Source: Cruorifilaria tuberocauda
Taxonomy: Eukaryota > Nematoda > Chromadorea > Rhabditida > Onchocercidae
DNA length: 60,480 bases
Assembly (NCBI GenBank): GCA_013365365.1
Contig: JABVXU010000338.1
Coordinates: 1-60,480 of the forward strand
Direction: 5' to 3'
Shown here one piece after another: positions 38,488 to 50,723 of this stretch. The position numbers and the translations under genes were made by a program. The notes beneath the pieces are model-generated. The model was not told the DNA's origin. It ran no database searches and saw only the letters and a list, made by a program, of their open reading frames with translations. Within the stretch, counting starts at the first letter, position 1. Each line of letters starts with the position of its first letter.

Positions 38488-41400
38488 TCAAATTCCATCG
38501 CTTAACATGTCAATGGCACATTCGATAGAATGCTGGATTACGGAAATCCGAAACGCAATTTGACGTCCGGTGAGGACACGTTCAACGTCACTTTCTGCTT
38601 TCTTGAATGCATCTATCTGTAAAATAACCAACAAATTATTTCATTTTCAATCGATTTGATATAAAAATTTATAATCACACTGCTCTTAATCAAGTCTAAC
38701 TGAAATTTATGATTAAACTTTGAAATATAATTAGTTAATTAATTAGCTAATGAAATGAAACATACCGCATCATGAATAGTAGCCATAACGACGGAATGAT
38801 ACTTATTTTTGTTGCTAACGCTAAATAATAAATGCCGTTCTGACGGATCTTGCGGCATACCACGTGGATTGATAAAGCAACGTTCAACACCCATTAAACG
38901 ATCGTTAATCCATGCAAAACTCCTAAGATCATATAAATCAGTGGCTAACGTATGTTGAATTATACTATCGAATTTCTTCGCATAATCCACGAATTCCTAA
39001 AAATATTCAAATTAATTTCATTAAAATGAAATCTGAAATTGAATAATATGATAATTTTGTAGAGACATGTGATTCTGAATTTATCGTTATTCGTACATAT
39101 CAGCAACCATCTAATTCTGATTATGATTCTAATCTTTAATCTGGAAAATCATTTTGATTTCAAAAAAAAACAGTTTCAGAACTTTTTGTTGCACATTTTA
39201 AATGAAATTTTAAAGTGTACTTAAGAAAAAAAAGTACTTAAGCCATAAATACCATGGAAACATTGAATAGGTAATTTAATTGATGTCTAGCATCGTACAA
39301 CATTTCCTTGTGATATTTTAATTTATTTAACGATTGCTTAATTGGTGGAATATAGGTGTGAAGAATACTGAGTGCAAAATCAGTTATATTTAATGGAAGT
39401 ACAGGTAAATCGGCAAAATTGCAAACAACTGCTGCCCAATATTTACCTACAGCTTCATGAACCTGTAATGAAATAAACAGTCATGATCTTTTCAATTGTT
39501 TATTTATTGTTGCAGGGATAATTTATTAGCAATTAAACTAAAGTAGTGTGATGACCTCATTATTAAGTCAGAAAAACATTTATTTAAAAAAGACGAGAAA
39601 AAAGGTAAGCAGAATTCTTTTGTAATTGATAGAAAAAGTTTACTTATGATAAAAGTAATAATTAAGTAAGGTTATGACTTAGACTATTTGATAAAAGTAT
39701 CACTAATATAGTAATCATACGATGAATCATAATCATTTTTATTTTTTTAAAGAAATTAATAAATAAATTGTTAGCAGTAAAATAAACATAATCATAGAAT
39801 GAGGGTTAAAGGTTAAATTTAAAGATAATTGAATAAGATATCAAAATGTTCATCCGTTTTTGGCTAAAATTTCAGCTTAATTATTCATTAAAATTTAAAG
39901 GTTAAATTTAAAGAATAAGTTTTTGCTAACCGCTAAGTTATTAGTATCAATGATATGCTCATTGGTAAATGCAGTCTCATACAATGAATGATACAACGGA
40001 TAAGTATCATAGGACGTTTTATTCCTGAAATACTTTAACTGATAAATCCTCAAAAGAATCCGAATCATTTTAAAAAGAATTGTAATATTTATAATTTATA
40101 AGAAATTCACTTTAGTTTCTGTTTATTTATAAAAGGTAATCAATCGACGAAAAAAATTCAAATATAATTTTAAAAATTATTTTAAACTTAAAAGTGACTT
40201 ATAATTAGTAATCTATACCTGTAAGTGATATCAGCAACTGGTATAGCAAGATAACTCAAAAATGGTGCATGATCACTTCCACCTCCTGGAACTGGCATTG
40301 ATGGTACATCCGGTAAGAAGCTTATATCACTTGGAAAATTTTTAAACCTGTAATTAAACCATTTTTGAATTACACCACATTTACTTTTCTCATTATCCGT
40401 TAATTAAGATTCAAATTCAAATTCAAATTCTTAATTAATGATAAACTACGAAGGGATGATTTTTTCTTCTCTTTATTAATGACATTTGTATACAGCTAAA
40501 ATATATCATTTATTAACTGAAAAATTTTATTTAAGAATAAATGAAGAAGAAATGCTAACTGTTTCATTTAAATTAAAAACCAAAGAATACGTACCAGGTA
40601 TCATAAAGAGTTTCTCGACCACTTCTTCTTTCTGATTCCATTGGATTTGGAATTAATTTTGACATTTCTGACATAAATTGATATAATGTCGGTACTGTAT
40701 TTACATGTCTGCATTAATGAGTTATTTAAATTTCAAATTTAATTCCATCTTACAGTAGTTAATACTTTCTTAAAATTCATAAAATTAATGAATAACTAAT
40801 ATTTTCTGTAAATTTCTATTTTGTTCAATCATTTTAAGGATCAAATTATTTGTTATTATTAAATATCATAAATCTTAAATTTTTATTAACTTTTATTAAA
40901 TATCTTAATTACTATTTTAGTAAACTTAGACTATATTTTATTAAATATCTCAAAACTTTTTAACTAACTATGAAATGAATAAACCTGCTGATAATTAATT
41001 ATTAGACCTAATTGAAGTAATAAGGGATGTTATCAATCGCTGATATTAAATGAAGTTACTGCAATTGTCTTTTGATACGAAGCATTCCTCATTATCAGCT
41101 TCATGTGACATTTACAAGGAGTTAATTAAAATGAACTAAATTTATGATGAATTGAAAAAATCGAACAAAGATTGATTAGAGTGTATATTGTCAACATTGA
41201 AATATGCTACTGCTCGTTGACTTAATAAATTTGCATAATCTTCAACAAATTCTGTTGATCCAATCAATCCATATTCCTCAGCATCCCAATTGCAAAATAT
41301 AATTGTTCTTGCTACAATAAACTGTTTAAATCATTCTCATGCTATAAATATTTCAGCGTGGATTATAGAAAATGTCACGTGAAGGATAATACGTACGTAT

Positions 41401-44400
41401 ACATTGAAATTTACATTGAAACTTGAAAAAATCGATAACTTCAATTATTTCAATGAAAATTAGAAAATATAAGCTTTTAATGATATTTATTTAGTGTTAA
41501 TTAATGAATATAATTTTAATTAATTTTCAATTTTCATTCATTATCAATAGTAGATAATAAGATAAGTTACCAGGTCTCCAAGTTGTCATTTTCATAGTTT
41601 GTATGATACCTCGAGCAACTTCAGCTAATATTGCTGTACCACTATTTGGATCTAATGCACCATAAACCCAGGCATCATAGTGATTACCTAAGATAACATA
41701 TTTATCAGGATCCACTGCACCACGAATATAACCTACCACATTTCGAATCGTTCTGCAACAATTAATCATATATTATAGCAAATAGCATTTCAAAAAATTA
41801 AATAAATAATTGCGAGTAACAAAAAAAAATTTTTAATTTAAAAAAAGAGCAAAAATTTCTCATACTAGTTATGAAAATTAGCATTATAAATTAATATTTC
41901 AATCGTAATACACCTGGTTTCTAGTGATGAATGAACGGTAATTTGAATTTCATAATCTTCTTTCATATCAGGTCCAAGATAATAAGTCAAATTAAGACCA
42001 CCTTGCCAATCAAATGGCGCTAAGAAACCACGCATATTAGATAGTACTTGATAAGCATCTGAATAGCTTAATGGTAATACTGGAATTGTAGGTAAAACGC
42101 AATCGTTTATAGCCTGAAATGCAATAATTATTTCAATTTTTTTTATTCCAAAAATAGTATTTCATTTTAAAATATTTAATTATTAAAAGAACACATAAAT
42201 TTTATAGAAATATATAAATTTTGATCTGAAATACTAATAATGTGATAGAAAATAAGTTTTACAATCCTGAAATTATACTTAATTACTTAAAATTTGTTAT
42301 AATTTAATTAGAGATAAAAAAGAGTGTCATTTGAAGAATAGAATACTTACTTCTTCGATAGTTTTTGAACGATACGAATTCTTTTTTGACGGATATAACG
42401 GAGAAAGCGGATCACCGTTACCAATCATAATACTACCACGTTGTACACCTTCACTTGGCAACCATTCAGTATTCGGGTATATATTTTCTGCAAATTTCTG
42501 CAGATTTCACATTTTTTAATTATTAAATTTACATGATTATCCAGTTTTGATAAGTAGAGAAAAAAGTTTTTGTCAGAAATTAACTGAAATAAATTCAGAA
42601 TCTTCTTTTTGTTCGTATTTTTGAATTTGATTCCTTCCCACTGCCTTCCTTTCCTTTCCATTCTTTGATTATCAAAAATCAAATCTTATCACTTAAACAC
42701 AATTGTTAACGCATAAATTAAAATGATAAACCCTCGCTGTGTAACAGTGCGATTATACCAACTTAACAACTTGAAATGCAAAATGAAATTTTTACAAAAA
42801 CTTGTTAATAAAGACCTTTTGCTGTACCATCTCGTGCTACTTCGAAAGGATCAGAAAATAAAATAGCACCAATAGCGCCCGCCCTTTGAGCATTCCATAT
42901 TTTATCGCCCCGAAAAATTTTGCCATATCGCATCATAATTATTTTACCCTGGAAAATACCATGCAACATCATGGTAATCAATACCATATGGATCACTGAA
43001 CATCTTACAGATGCAAGGATTTCCAGGGAAAAATATTAGTAGTCGAAAAATTTATTTATTTTATTATATTATTACTGATTATTAGTTTTATATCTTTTTA
43101 TATTATATTGCGAAAGAAAATGATTTAAAACTTTATCCCTTATTAATCATAATCTAATTAATTATAAGCAATTAATTCAATCAATTATTGCATAAGAAAA
43201 TGTAATAAGTAATTAAGTAATTAAATAAGCCAAATAATTTAAAACCTTTGGATCGATTTCATAATATTTTAAACGTTCAAAATCTTCTTTTCGTCCATAA
43301 TGACAGTAAATAACTTTGCCTTGAACAGTTCCATTTGCAGAATAAGCTAACCATTGTATTCCAGCTCCTATTGAAATATTATTCTTTCAGGTTATTTTAA
43401 ATTAAATAGCATTTCTAATTAGGATGATTTATTTCATTATTGATTTAAGTTAAGAGTAACGAAATTCTGAAATTTCCAATCCATACATTACATTTTTACT
43501 CAATAAAAAGCTCCGTATACATTTTGTGCTTACTTAATTAAATGAAAATGAATTAAATAACCTTCAGCGCTTTGCTCTTTTGGTATTAACGGTGGGCTAA
43601 CACCTTTATTTTTATAAACAATTCTTCCATCCTTATCTAATATATGCAAATGATTAGGATTATCATAATCAGGATAGGATAGAAGTACGTCATATTTCAC
43701 GTAGTGCACATCTGCAATATCAAATAGCACATTGAAAGCATTTTAAGTTTGCTATTCATTTAGTCTTTCTCAAATTTCAAAATGTTGCAATCATTATCTT
43801 GCTTATAATTTGAATATTTTATTCCTTTACTATTGAAATCATTCGCAATAAAATTGTCTCTCAAAATTAATTAATTAATTTACCCTCTAAGCCATTAGCT
43901 TTCCAAAGTTTTGATATTTTTTCAGCTACTTTAGTATTTGCTTTTGTACCAGCTGAATGTGGTAAAACAGTGAAGGATTGTAAATTTTCGGCAATTTCAC
44001 TACCCTTTATATTAGATAATAAAGCATCGATCATACGTGAATGATTAGCTGAAAATTAAATTATTTTAAAAATTCATCCACCTGTGTACATTATACGTAA
44101 ACTTGATTATGTCATGGAATTTAATAAAAATGATGAAAAAATGATTTTACAAGTAAGCTCCGTCTTTTGATTTATTACATTTTATTAGTATATAGTAAAA
44201 TGCATAAATGCTTTCATTTCTTGCTCTAAAGGAAATTTGCTTTTACTGAAAAATCAAGACTTTTCAATGCTTCAATTCAATTACTTAGGCTATGATAGAT
44301 ATAGCTTAACTATTATCGAAAATGCCAAGGTCAAGTTTTAACGAGAGAAAAGGATTATAACTTATCATTTATTTATCAGTATACTTTTATCATTTGTAAT

Positions 44401-45175
44401 AATCAATTTATAAATATCATAGCATGTAAATCTTGCACTGGATAATTTTATTTTAAAAACAAATTTGTTCTCAGATAAGCAATATATGAAACATTACCTT
44501 AGAAATGAATGAGTCATAATTGCTGAACAGATTTCATTCGTATCGTTTGAAGAAATTAGCTAACTTGTAAAAATGACATAGAATGATTTTTAATTAACCT
44601 TTTGAAGCATTTTTAAAATTTGTTGCCTTAATTGAATGCGAATTATGATAAACGCCAAGTGAGCCAACAAGAAAAATGGACATAAAGCCAATTCCAAGTA
44701 ATGAAATTGCTTTTAGCATTGTCCGATCGCATAAATTATTCACTAAAACCAAATTGAGTAAATCAATAAATTTCTTTTATTTCTGATTAATTTATAACTG
44801 TAACACCTTTTTATTGTCTAACTTTGATAATATCAATCGCCCAATTCTTTAACCAAAAATTTTACTCATCAAAAGTTTAATTTTTATTTCTTTTAGGAGT
44901 TAATTTTTTTGAAAAACAAAATTAACTCCTAAAAAATTACAAAAGTAAAACAGAGGTAAAACAAAAGTAAAACAAAAGTAAAACAGAGTAAAACAGAAAA
45001 CAGAAAGTTTCGATCAAATATTATTAACTTTAACCTTACTGTTATTTAAAAAAAAGAAATATTACAATTCATTAATTAAATTATTCGATTGTTGAGTACA
45101 TAAGCAAAGTTAATAAATTAATTAACTAATTAATTGAAAAATTGTACCACCTTCAGTACTTCTTCCAGAAATCAT
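38488..45175 (-). CDS. Glutamate carboxypeptidase II / NAALADase homologue (M28B), complete, 769 aa
   Basis: Sixteen exons join in phase (minus strand, 5' to 3'): 45175-45151, 44742-44599, 44048-43884, 43711-43562, 43367-43246, 42948-42816, 42487-42351, 42113-41914, 41752-41571, 41311-41167, 40708-40595, 40347-40219, 40024-39931, 39462-39253, 38996-38766, 38616-38488. The protein is a type II membrane zinc exopeptidase with an N-terminal anchor at about residues 17-40. It then has a protease-associated region ([30 protein letters not shown]), the peptidase domain and a C-terminal dimerisation domain. Zinc ligands and catalytic residues by family comparison are H383 (GNHYDAW), D393 (ALDPNSG), E431/E432 (WDAEEYG), D460 (FNVDN) and H561 (YPLYHSLYE). 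Length matches human GCPII (750). The arginine patch of the human S1 pocket is absent (see findings). The first exon donor is ambiguous by 3 nt (45151 or 45148). Substrate is not predictable from sequence alone. Confidence 0.96.
44891..44934. repeat. Perfect 17-bp inverted repeat, 10-nt loop, in intron 1
   Basis: Arms 44891-44907 (TTTTAGGAGTTAATTTT) and 44918-44934 are exact reverse complements. It lies in the first intron of the carboxypeptidase gene and is followed at once by an 11-bp tandem repeat. Confidence 0.93.
44941..44998. repeat. Short tandem repeat, about 11-bp unit (AAAACAAAAGT type)
   Basis: Five to six units of GTAAAACAAAA / GTAAAACAGAG in a row within intron 1 of the carboxypeptidase gene, 6 bp after the 17-bp hairpin. 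Confidence 0.8.
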
Positions 45176-45182
45176 TTTTCTT

Positions 45183-45188
45183 TCACAT
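45183..45188 (-). promoter_or_regulatory. Minimal uORF (ATG-TGA) before the carboxypeptidase start
   Basis: On the minus strand ATG is followed directly by TGA, 7 nt before the main ATG (45173-45175). It is in the leader only if transcription starts, or the leader is spliced, upstream of it. Confidence 0.45.
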
Positions 45189-46782
45189 TTAAAGACGAAA
45201 AATGACTATACTGAGGACGCAAAGTTGAAGCGACGTACCGTTCGTATTGAATGATAGAACATGAGAACGAAAATGAACTACAAAATATTCAAAAATATTA
45301 ATTTTTAAATTTGAGTGTAAAAATTTTGTCATTTTCGGAATTTATAACTGAAATTTATTAATTATGGAATAGTACCATCAAATAAACTCTTTCAAACAAT
45401 AGTCCATTCTTTTTCTCTTTTAAACCTTATTTCGCAATTTCTTTTTTTTCTTAATTCAAATGAAATTAACAGCAATGATTTTATTAACGGTAAGTTATCA
45501 AGCATTGATCAAAGTTTAAAATTAAAATTAAAATTTTGGTCATTGGAAAAATTTCAACACTCAGCGAGATGGAAGAAGTGAGAAAAGCTTCGAAATTTAC
45601 ACATTCACACTTTTTTACCTTTTCTCTTAACAATCTGTTAGCAATGATAACATTAGCAGTAATCATTTCTCATACAAAAACTTCAACTGTTTAATTTCAA
45701 CCTTTTCTTTTGGAATTTTTATTTTATTCATTTGCATATGCAGCAATTTGCAATTTATGGCTAATAATTTATATTGTAAATTAAATTATAATCATAAAAT
45801 CTATATTACAACTATAAAACTCAATTTTTACCTATAATATAACTATAAAATTCAACTTTATTAAAACTTTAATAGAACTTTAATAGACCAAATTCAACTT
45901 TCCAAAGCAATTTTTTTCCAAAGTAATCATCAATAAAACAAATTGCAATAAAACATTTTTAGAAGGAATTTGAGAAGACGAATAGAACAAACCATTTTGT
46001 GATAATATCTATTTTGCTATTCATATGTAATTAACAAATAAACTTTTACCTGGATGAAATTGAAAGGAATGAAAATAGGATATTTCATGTTAAAATTATC
46101 CTACCTAATCGATTGAAGTTTATCTATCGGTAAATTTTAAATCAGATATTTTTCCTAAAGTTTGACGGAAAATTTTATGACATATATTAAACTAAATATC
46201 TGATCATACACAGCTGTTAGTGACAATAATCAGTAATAACAATCATCAATCATCTCTAAGAGAATAATATGAAACATTATGACAAATATCTATAGAGATT
46301 CAAAAGAGTAAACTCTCTCTCTCTCTCTCTTTTTATCTTAACCTCTGGTGGAATTGAATAATCAATAAAATGGCCAAATTAGATATATTGAGGGATCCAT
46401 TATTTAAGTTAATTAATTTACTTTACTTTTTTTACCTTTATTATTATCAGTTGTAGTTTATCAGCGATATTCATTTGGAGTAAAGATGAAATATTAATGG
46501 GATAGAAAATCACGATAATGCTTGCTTTACATTTTAAATTTAAATTTTAATAATAGATTATCACATTATCAGCAACGAATCATTTCTAAGTTGCAGCCAA
46601 ATTTAATTATAGTATAAAATTAATTAAACATCACATTCCTTACATACTGCCAAATTCCAATTGGCAAATATCCAATTGAAAAAAATAGCATGAGCAAATA
46701 ATTGAAGCATAAGCTTAAATTAATGATATAATTAAATTGCTTAAATTCTTATGAAAGTGGAGAAATGGAAGAGTGAAAAAAA

Positions 46783-46815
46783 AGGAGAGAAGAGAAGAGA
46801 GAGAGAGAGAGAGAA
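46783..46815. repeat. (GA)n microsatellite
   Basis: GA-rich run; a complementary CT tract lies at 47191-47224. Confidence 0.85.
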
Positions 46816-47190
46816 GTAATGAAAAGTAAAATGAATAAAATAACTTTCGATGGATAATTCATATCATTTTTACAGTTAAATACAGTAATGAAAAAATAAA
46901 TTACAGGTTACAGGTAAAAAACAAACTACAACAAAGGTAATTTACAGGTAATTTCAGCTATCGTAAATTAATGCCATAAAAAATTGAAATGAATTCTGTG
47001 GAAATCCAACTTCACTTGCAAACAGTTTTTGAGGGAAAAGCAATGGAAGAGAGAAATGTATTCGTCATTGAATGCATTAATTCCCAACTGTATTGTTTTA
47101 TATTTATAAAAAAAAATAGAAAAGAAAAAAGTGTAAATGAGTGCTTTTTTCCTCTCAAAGATTATTTTAAACTTTTATTGCATTCTCTGA

Positions 47191-47192
47191 TC

Positions 47193-47223
<31 letters not shown>

Positions 47224-47224
47224 T
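47191..47224. repeat. (CT)n microsatellite
   Basis: CT dinucleotides with one CCC interruption. Confidence 0.85.
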
Positions 47225-47740
47225 TCGTAATCAAATAATGGTTTTCTGATAATATCGAAAAATTATTTCATTCACTTCTTCCTTTCCTTTTATCATTAAC
47301 TGATAACATTCAGATAGTTACGGACAACGTTTGCTAACTCAGACCAATTCTCCAGGTGCTTTCTTCATTCAACATTGCTCATTTCTTCAGACAAATAATT
47401 CCCACAACATTTAAAGTATTATTATATTTTTTTGAAAGGATTTCTTCTTCGTATTTTTCGGAAAGAACCGTGGAGTTCATAGGTCACGAAGCAATTTTAC
47501 AGTATTAATGATAAGTTATAATTCTAATTAGTACGGAAAAAAAAGAGCCATATATGAGCATATTATCCGATAACACTCTGCTTGATACAGTACCAAAATG
47601 TACAGTTTAAAATGTTTTTGTTACTTTAAAAATAAGCTAAAAAACAAAATTCAATAAAAAATAACTTTGATGATTTCATTGCGATAAAACCATCATAAGT
47701 TATATTAAATGGATATTTGATTTCTCCAAAGCGGCGATCG

Positions 47741-47940
47741 TTATCTTTCTCCCGACCGTAAAAGCCATCCCGCCCATCTCACCTCAGCTCCATTCCCCCT
47801 CCCTCGAAAATAACGGGCGACCGTCCCCTCCCGGGAAGGGACGTGTTGTCCAAAACAAAAATAATCAGCCGCATCTCCGCCCACCCCGTCGCGGAGGTGG
47901 GGTGCAACGATTGGTAGCGTTACCGTCAGTTGGATATATC
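47741..47940. other. GC-rich island with interleaved hairpins
   Basis: Positions 47761-47940 have 104 G/C in 180 bases (58%) in a background of about one quarter. Inverted repeats include CGTCCC...GGGACG around CTCCCGGGAA (47822-47843, extendable by GAC/GTC). A second set, CTCCGC, CCACCCC, GCGGAG, GTGGGG (about 47875-47902), is arranged A-B-A'-B' so that the two stems interlock like a pseudoknot. There is no coding frame of note. It could be a structured non-coding RNA gene, a transposon fragment, a regulatory CpG-like island or foreign DNA. Confidence 0.5.
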
Positions 47941-48125
47941 AAGAATGGACACTGCCCACAATGAGTGGATTGTTTTTTTCTGTAAATATAGGAGAGATCA
48001 GAGAAAAAAACAATTCACTAAGTAACGATCAAATATGAGAAACGTTTAATGTGACGTAATCTATGAATAAAATTATTTCACTTATAAGTGGAATAGATAT
48101 TTTTCGAATTATTCAAAGTTCACTT

Positions 48126-48153
48126 TATCACTGATATACTTTTATCAGTGATA
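48126..48153. repeat. Perfect 11-bp inverted repeat, 6-nt loop
   Basis: Arms TATCACTGATA (48126-48136) and TATCAGTGATA (48143-48153), followed by further GTGATAT/AGTGATAT copies. Contains several GATA cores. Confidence 0.85.
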
Positions 48154-48639
48154 TTAGTGATATAAGTACTAATGTCAGTAATTTAATACTATCCATAATT
48201 TGTAAATTTTTTTTTTCAATAATGATCTAAAGGAAAGAGAAAGAGCCTGTTTTGTATGATAGATACAGAAGAAATGTTAAGGAATAGGTAAGTATGATAT
48301 GATAAATGAAGAGATAAGAGAATGCGAGAAAAGTTAAAATTTTAATTAATTCTTTTTTTTGCTATTAATTTTTCAACTTCATGAAGGATAAAAAAAAAGA
48401 AATTGGAATATTTTATAAATCAAAATTTCATGACACCACTGGGAATTAAGCTGTTATGCATGAATTTTCCATTTCGCTTTCCTTTTCCAATCAAATATCT
48501 CCTCCAAAAACAAACATTCAACAGTTAGCTTTTGATTCATTTGATTCATTTAATTGATTTCTTTAATCCATTCCTCCGTTCAATTTATGCACTTGTAAAA
48601 GATAATCTTTGTTATGGATTTTTCCTTTTATGACCTGTT

Positions 48640-49076
48640 TGTGATTTGGGAGAGCCTGGTCTTGGCACGAGTGAAGGTGTATTTTATGAGGGTTCCCTTG
48701 TCGCTACTGCTTCAGCAAATAGTATGAGATGACAACGATGCTGGACGATCGCCTTTATTCCCGAATGACACCGAAAGTATAGTTACAATCGAAATGTATG
48801 AATGGGTGGATAGACGATAAGTTGATGGTGGACTGAGAGTAGACTGAGTTCTGTGTATAAACTAAAACTAGACAGCCCTTTTGAGGGAACTGAATTGGGC
48901 GTCCTGAAATATCATCAAAGATTGGGAATGAATAGGATGATAGTCGATGGGATGGCTGATTTGCCTTACATTGCTACCTGGAAAGAATTGCGAAATCAGT
49001 TTGATATAGACGAGTTTATAAGATCAAAGAATTCTAATAGACAGGTGAGACAGAAGATAACCCATGAAAACTGATA
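48640..49076 (+). other. GC-shifted, exon-like segment of unknown origin
   Basis: Base composition rises to about 40-47% GC. A frame open from 48826 to about 49072 encodes a non-repetitive polypeptide (SPFEGTELGVLKYH, LPYIATWKELRNQFDIDEF) and contains a good donor, AGACAG|GTGAGA, at about 49045. A second open stretch at 48640-48731 (LGEPGLGTSEGVFYEGSLVA) is in another frame and stops at TGA. I found no acceptor for the main frame and recognise no family. It may be a decayed gene, a mobile-element fragment or an isolated exon. Confidence 0.3.
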
Positions 49077-49079
49077 CTG

Positions 49080-50611
49080 ATAAGTTGGTAAACGAAGTAA
49101 AATGTGCACATGTGCATTAACTGGAAATTTACTAGCTCTTCCACTTGCATTATTTAACTTCGAATTTCCGACAATTTTTAACTTTTTGATAAATCGAAAA
49201 AAAACAGTGTTAAATCACTTTGACGTGGTTCATAATGATGAAATAGTGATATATAGTTAGTAGCTATAATGAAGTATGAATTTATTGATTGATTTTCTTT
49301 GGATTAAAAAATACTGCTTAGCTAATGCAATTAATCGATATGACTTATTCTTGAACATTGTCAATATCATAACACAATTGATCGAATCATTCTTACTTGG
49401 AATAAACGGTGATAAAAACTGTTTAATTAAATGCTATCAGTTATGATAAATCTACCATTTCAAATGAGTGAATGAATGGATATATCAAAAATTAAAATGT
49501 CAAAAATTATTACTTACAAAAAGTCTTATTCGTTTAATATTTTTTCTAAAGTGATTTATTATCATTATCATTATCAATTATCATAAGTAATAGTAAGAAT
49601 ATAATGCTTAATTAATTTTTTTAATTGCATACTGAATATTTTCAATTAATTTAGTATAGATAAAAAGCATGATTATTTCATGCAAAGTAAAATACGACAT
49701 TAAGCTCGATGATTTTTTTTGAATTAAAAATTAGCGCTTAAATTTTTTCAGCTTTTCAATTCAATCAAAAGTATAATTATACTTTACTTAAGCATAAATT
49801 GTTCGTTTCCTTGATGTGCTCATGTATTAAATAAGTATTTATACCAATTTATCACTATAATATCACTAATTTTTAGATACTCTAAATCGCAGATTTCTGA
49901 TCTGATAGAATAAAACAAAAAAAAAATATTTTCTTCCTTTTTTTTATCAGTAGCATTATCTGTTTTTCAATATTTGATTTCATCATTAACACTAATTGGT
50001 TTTTCATATCACAAACTTTTTTAATTGTCATTTTTTCCCTATCACTCAATAGGAATTTAATTTTATTTGATATTATCATGAATTAGTTTAATGATTATTC
50101 TCGTAATAAATATTTCATTTCATTACGGTGAAGATTGTTAAATTTATTTTTAAATTTTAAATCCTATATTGTCGAAATAATTAAGAATTTAATTATATTG
50201 AAATCAAATGATGAATTTCCGTTAGCAAATTACTCATTATTACTTTTTTAGTAAGTTATTTGAAGTGTAAGTAGAAAGTTATCAGATTTTATTTACTCTA
50301 AATATGAAACCGAGATTTAAGTTTAAGCATAAACACAGTAATTTCTACTTCTTTCTATTTTATCATCCATTCAATTTTCCATCCTTTGTAGTTTTTTTTC
50401 GAATTAAAAAAACAAAAAGTAATTATTAACGAGCATTTAATTAACAAGCATTCTTCCATTGTTTGGCATAAAATGAATTTGACTGTTTAAATCAGTGATA
50501 ACAATGATTAAGAAAGGAAAAAAAGCTTAACTTTAAAATGAACATTTGTCTTCCATTGTCAACTGTCCTTCATATGTGATCGCTGATTCGCTAAAGTATT
50601 TTAACATCGAA
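49080..50611. other. AT-rich intergenic stretch
   Basis: Nothing supported. Short frames (49882-50079, minus) are Lys/Ile-rich and of random character. Confidence 0.55.
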
Positions 50612-50723
50612 ATGAATTATTTTATTTATTCGATGGCTGCATTCACTCGTCTAATTTTCATTTTATCAATAATTTTGATGGTAGTGAAGCTTTATCAAAA
50701 ACTGATAAAGTATCAATTTATAG
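50612..50723 (+). CDS. Candidate 5' exon with a membrane anchor for the carboxylesterase
   Basis: ATG codons at 50612 and 50633 open a frame with a strongly hydrophobic segment (FTRLIFILSIILMVVKLYQ) typical of a signal anchor. It ends at a good donor, TATAG|GTATGT, after 50723 in phase 1. An acceptor-like ATAG at 52207-52208 would join it in phase to the esterase frame at 52209 (the G plus GT makes Gly). The acceptor lacks a polypyrimidine tract, so the join is a hypothesis. If real, the esterase would be membrane-anchored. Confidence 0.3.
50690..50710. promoter_or_regulatory. Inverted pair of extended GATA sites
   Basis: CTTTATCA, five bases, TGATAAAG. The right half, ACTGATAAAG, fits the extended intestinal GATA motif described in C. 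elegans. It lies 1.5 kb upstream of the esterase ATG, or inside the candidate 5' exon. Confidence 0.3.

Larger units (their letters stand above)
45189..47740. other. 5' flank of the carboxypeptidase gene
   Basis: AT-rich, with CT tract 46313-46330, GA tract 46783-46815 and CT tract 47191-47224. The frame 46989-47249 ends in the CT tract and has no splice context. The promoter of the carboxypeptidase gene should be in the left part; I see no clear core element. Confidence 0.5.

Noticed and set aside
43530..43561. Alternative donor GTAAGC at about 43531 for carboxypeptidase exon 4
   Set aside because: It gives the wrong phase for the next exon; the donor after 43562 restores family-like sequence.
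46989..47249. 86-codon plus frame
   Set aside because: The right half is a CT microsatellite and the rest has no coding support.
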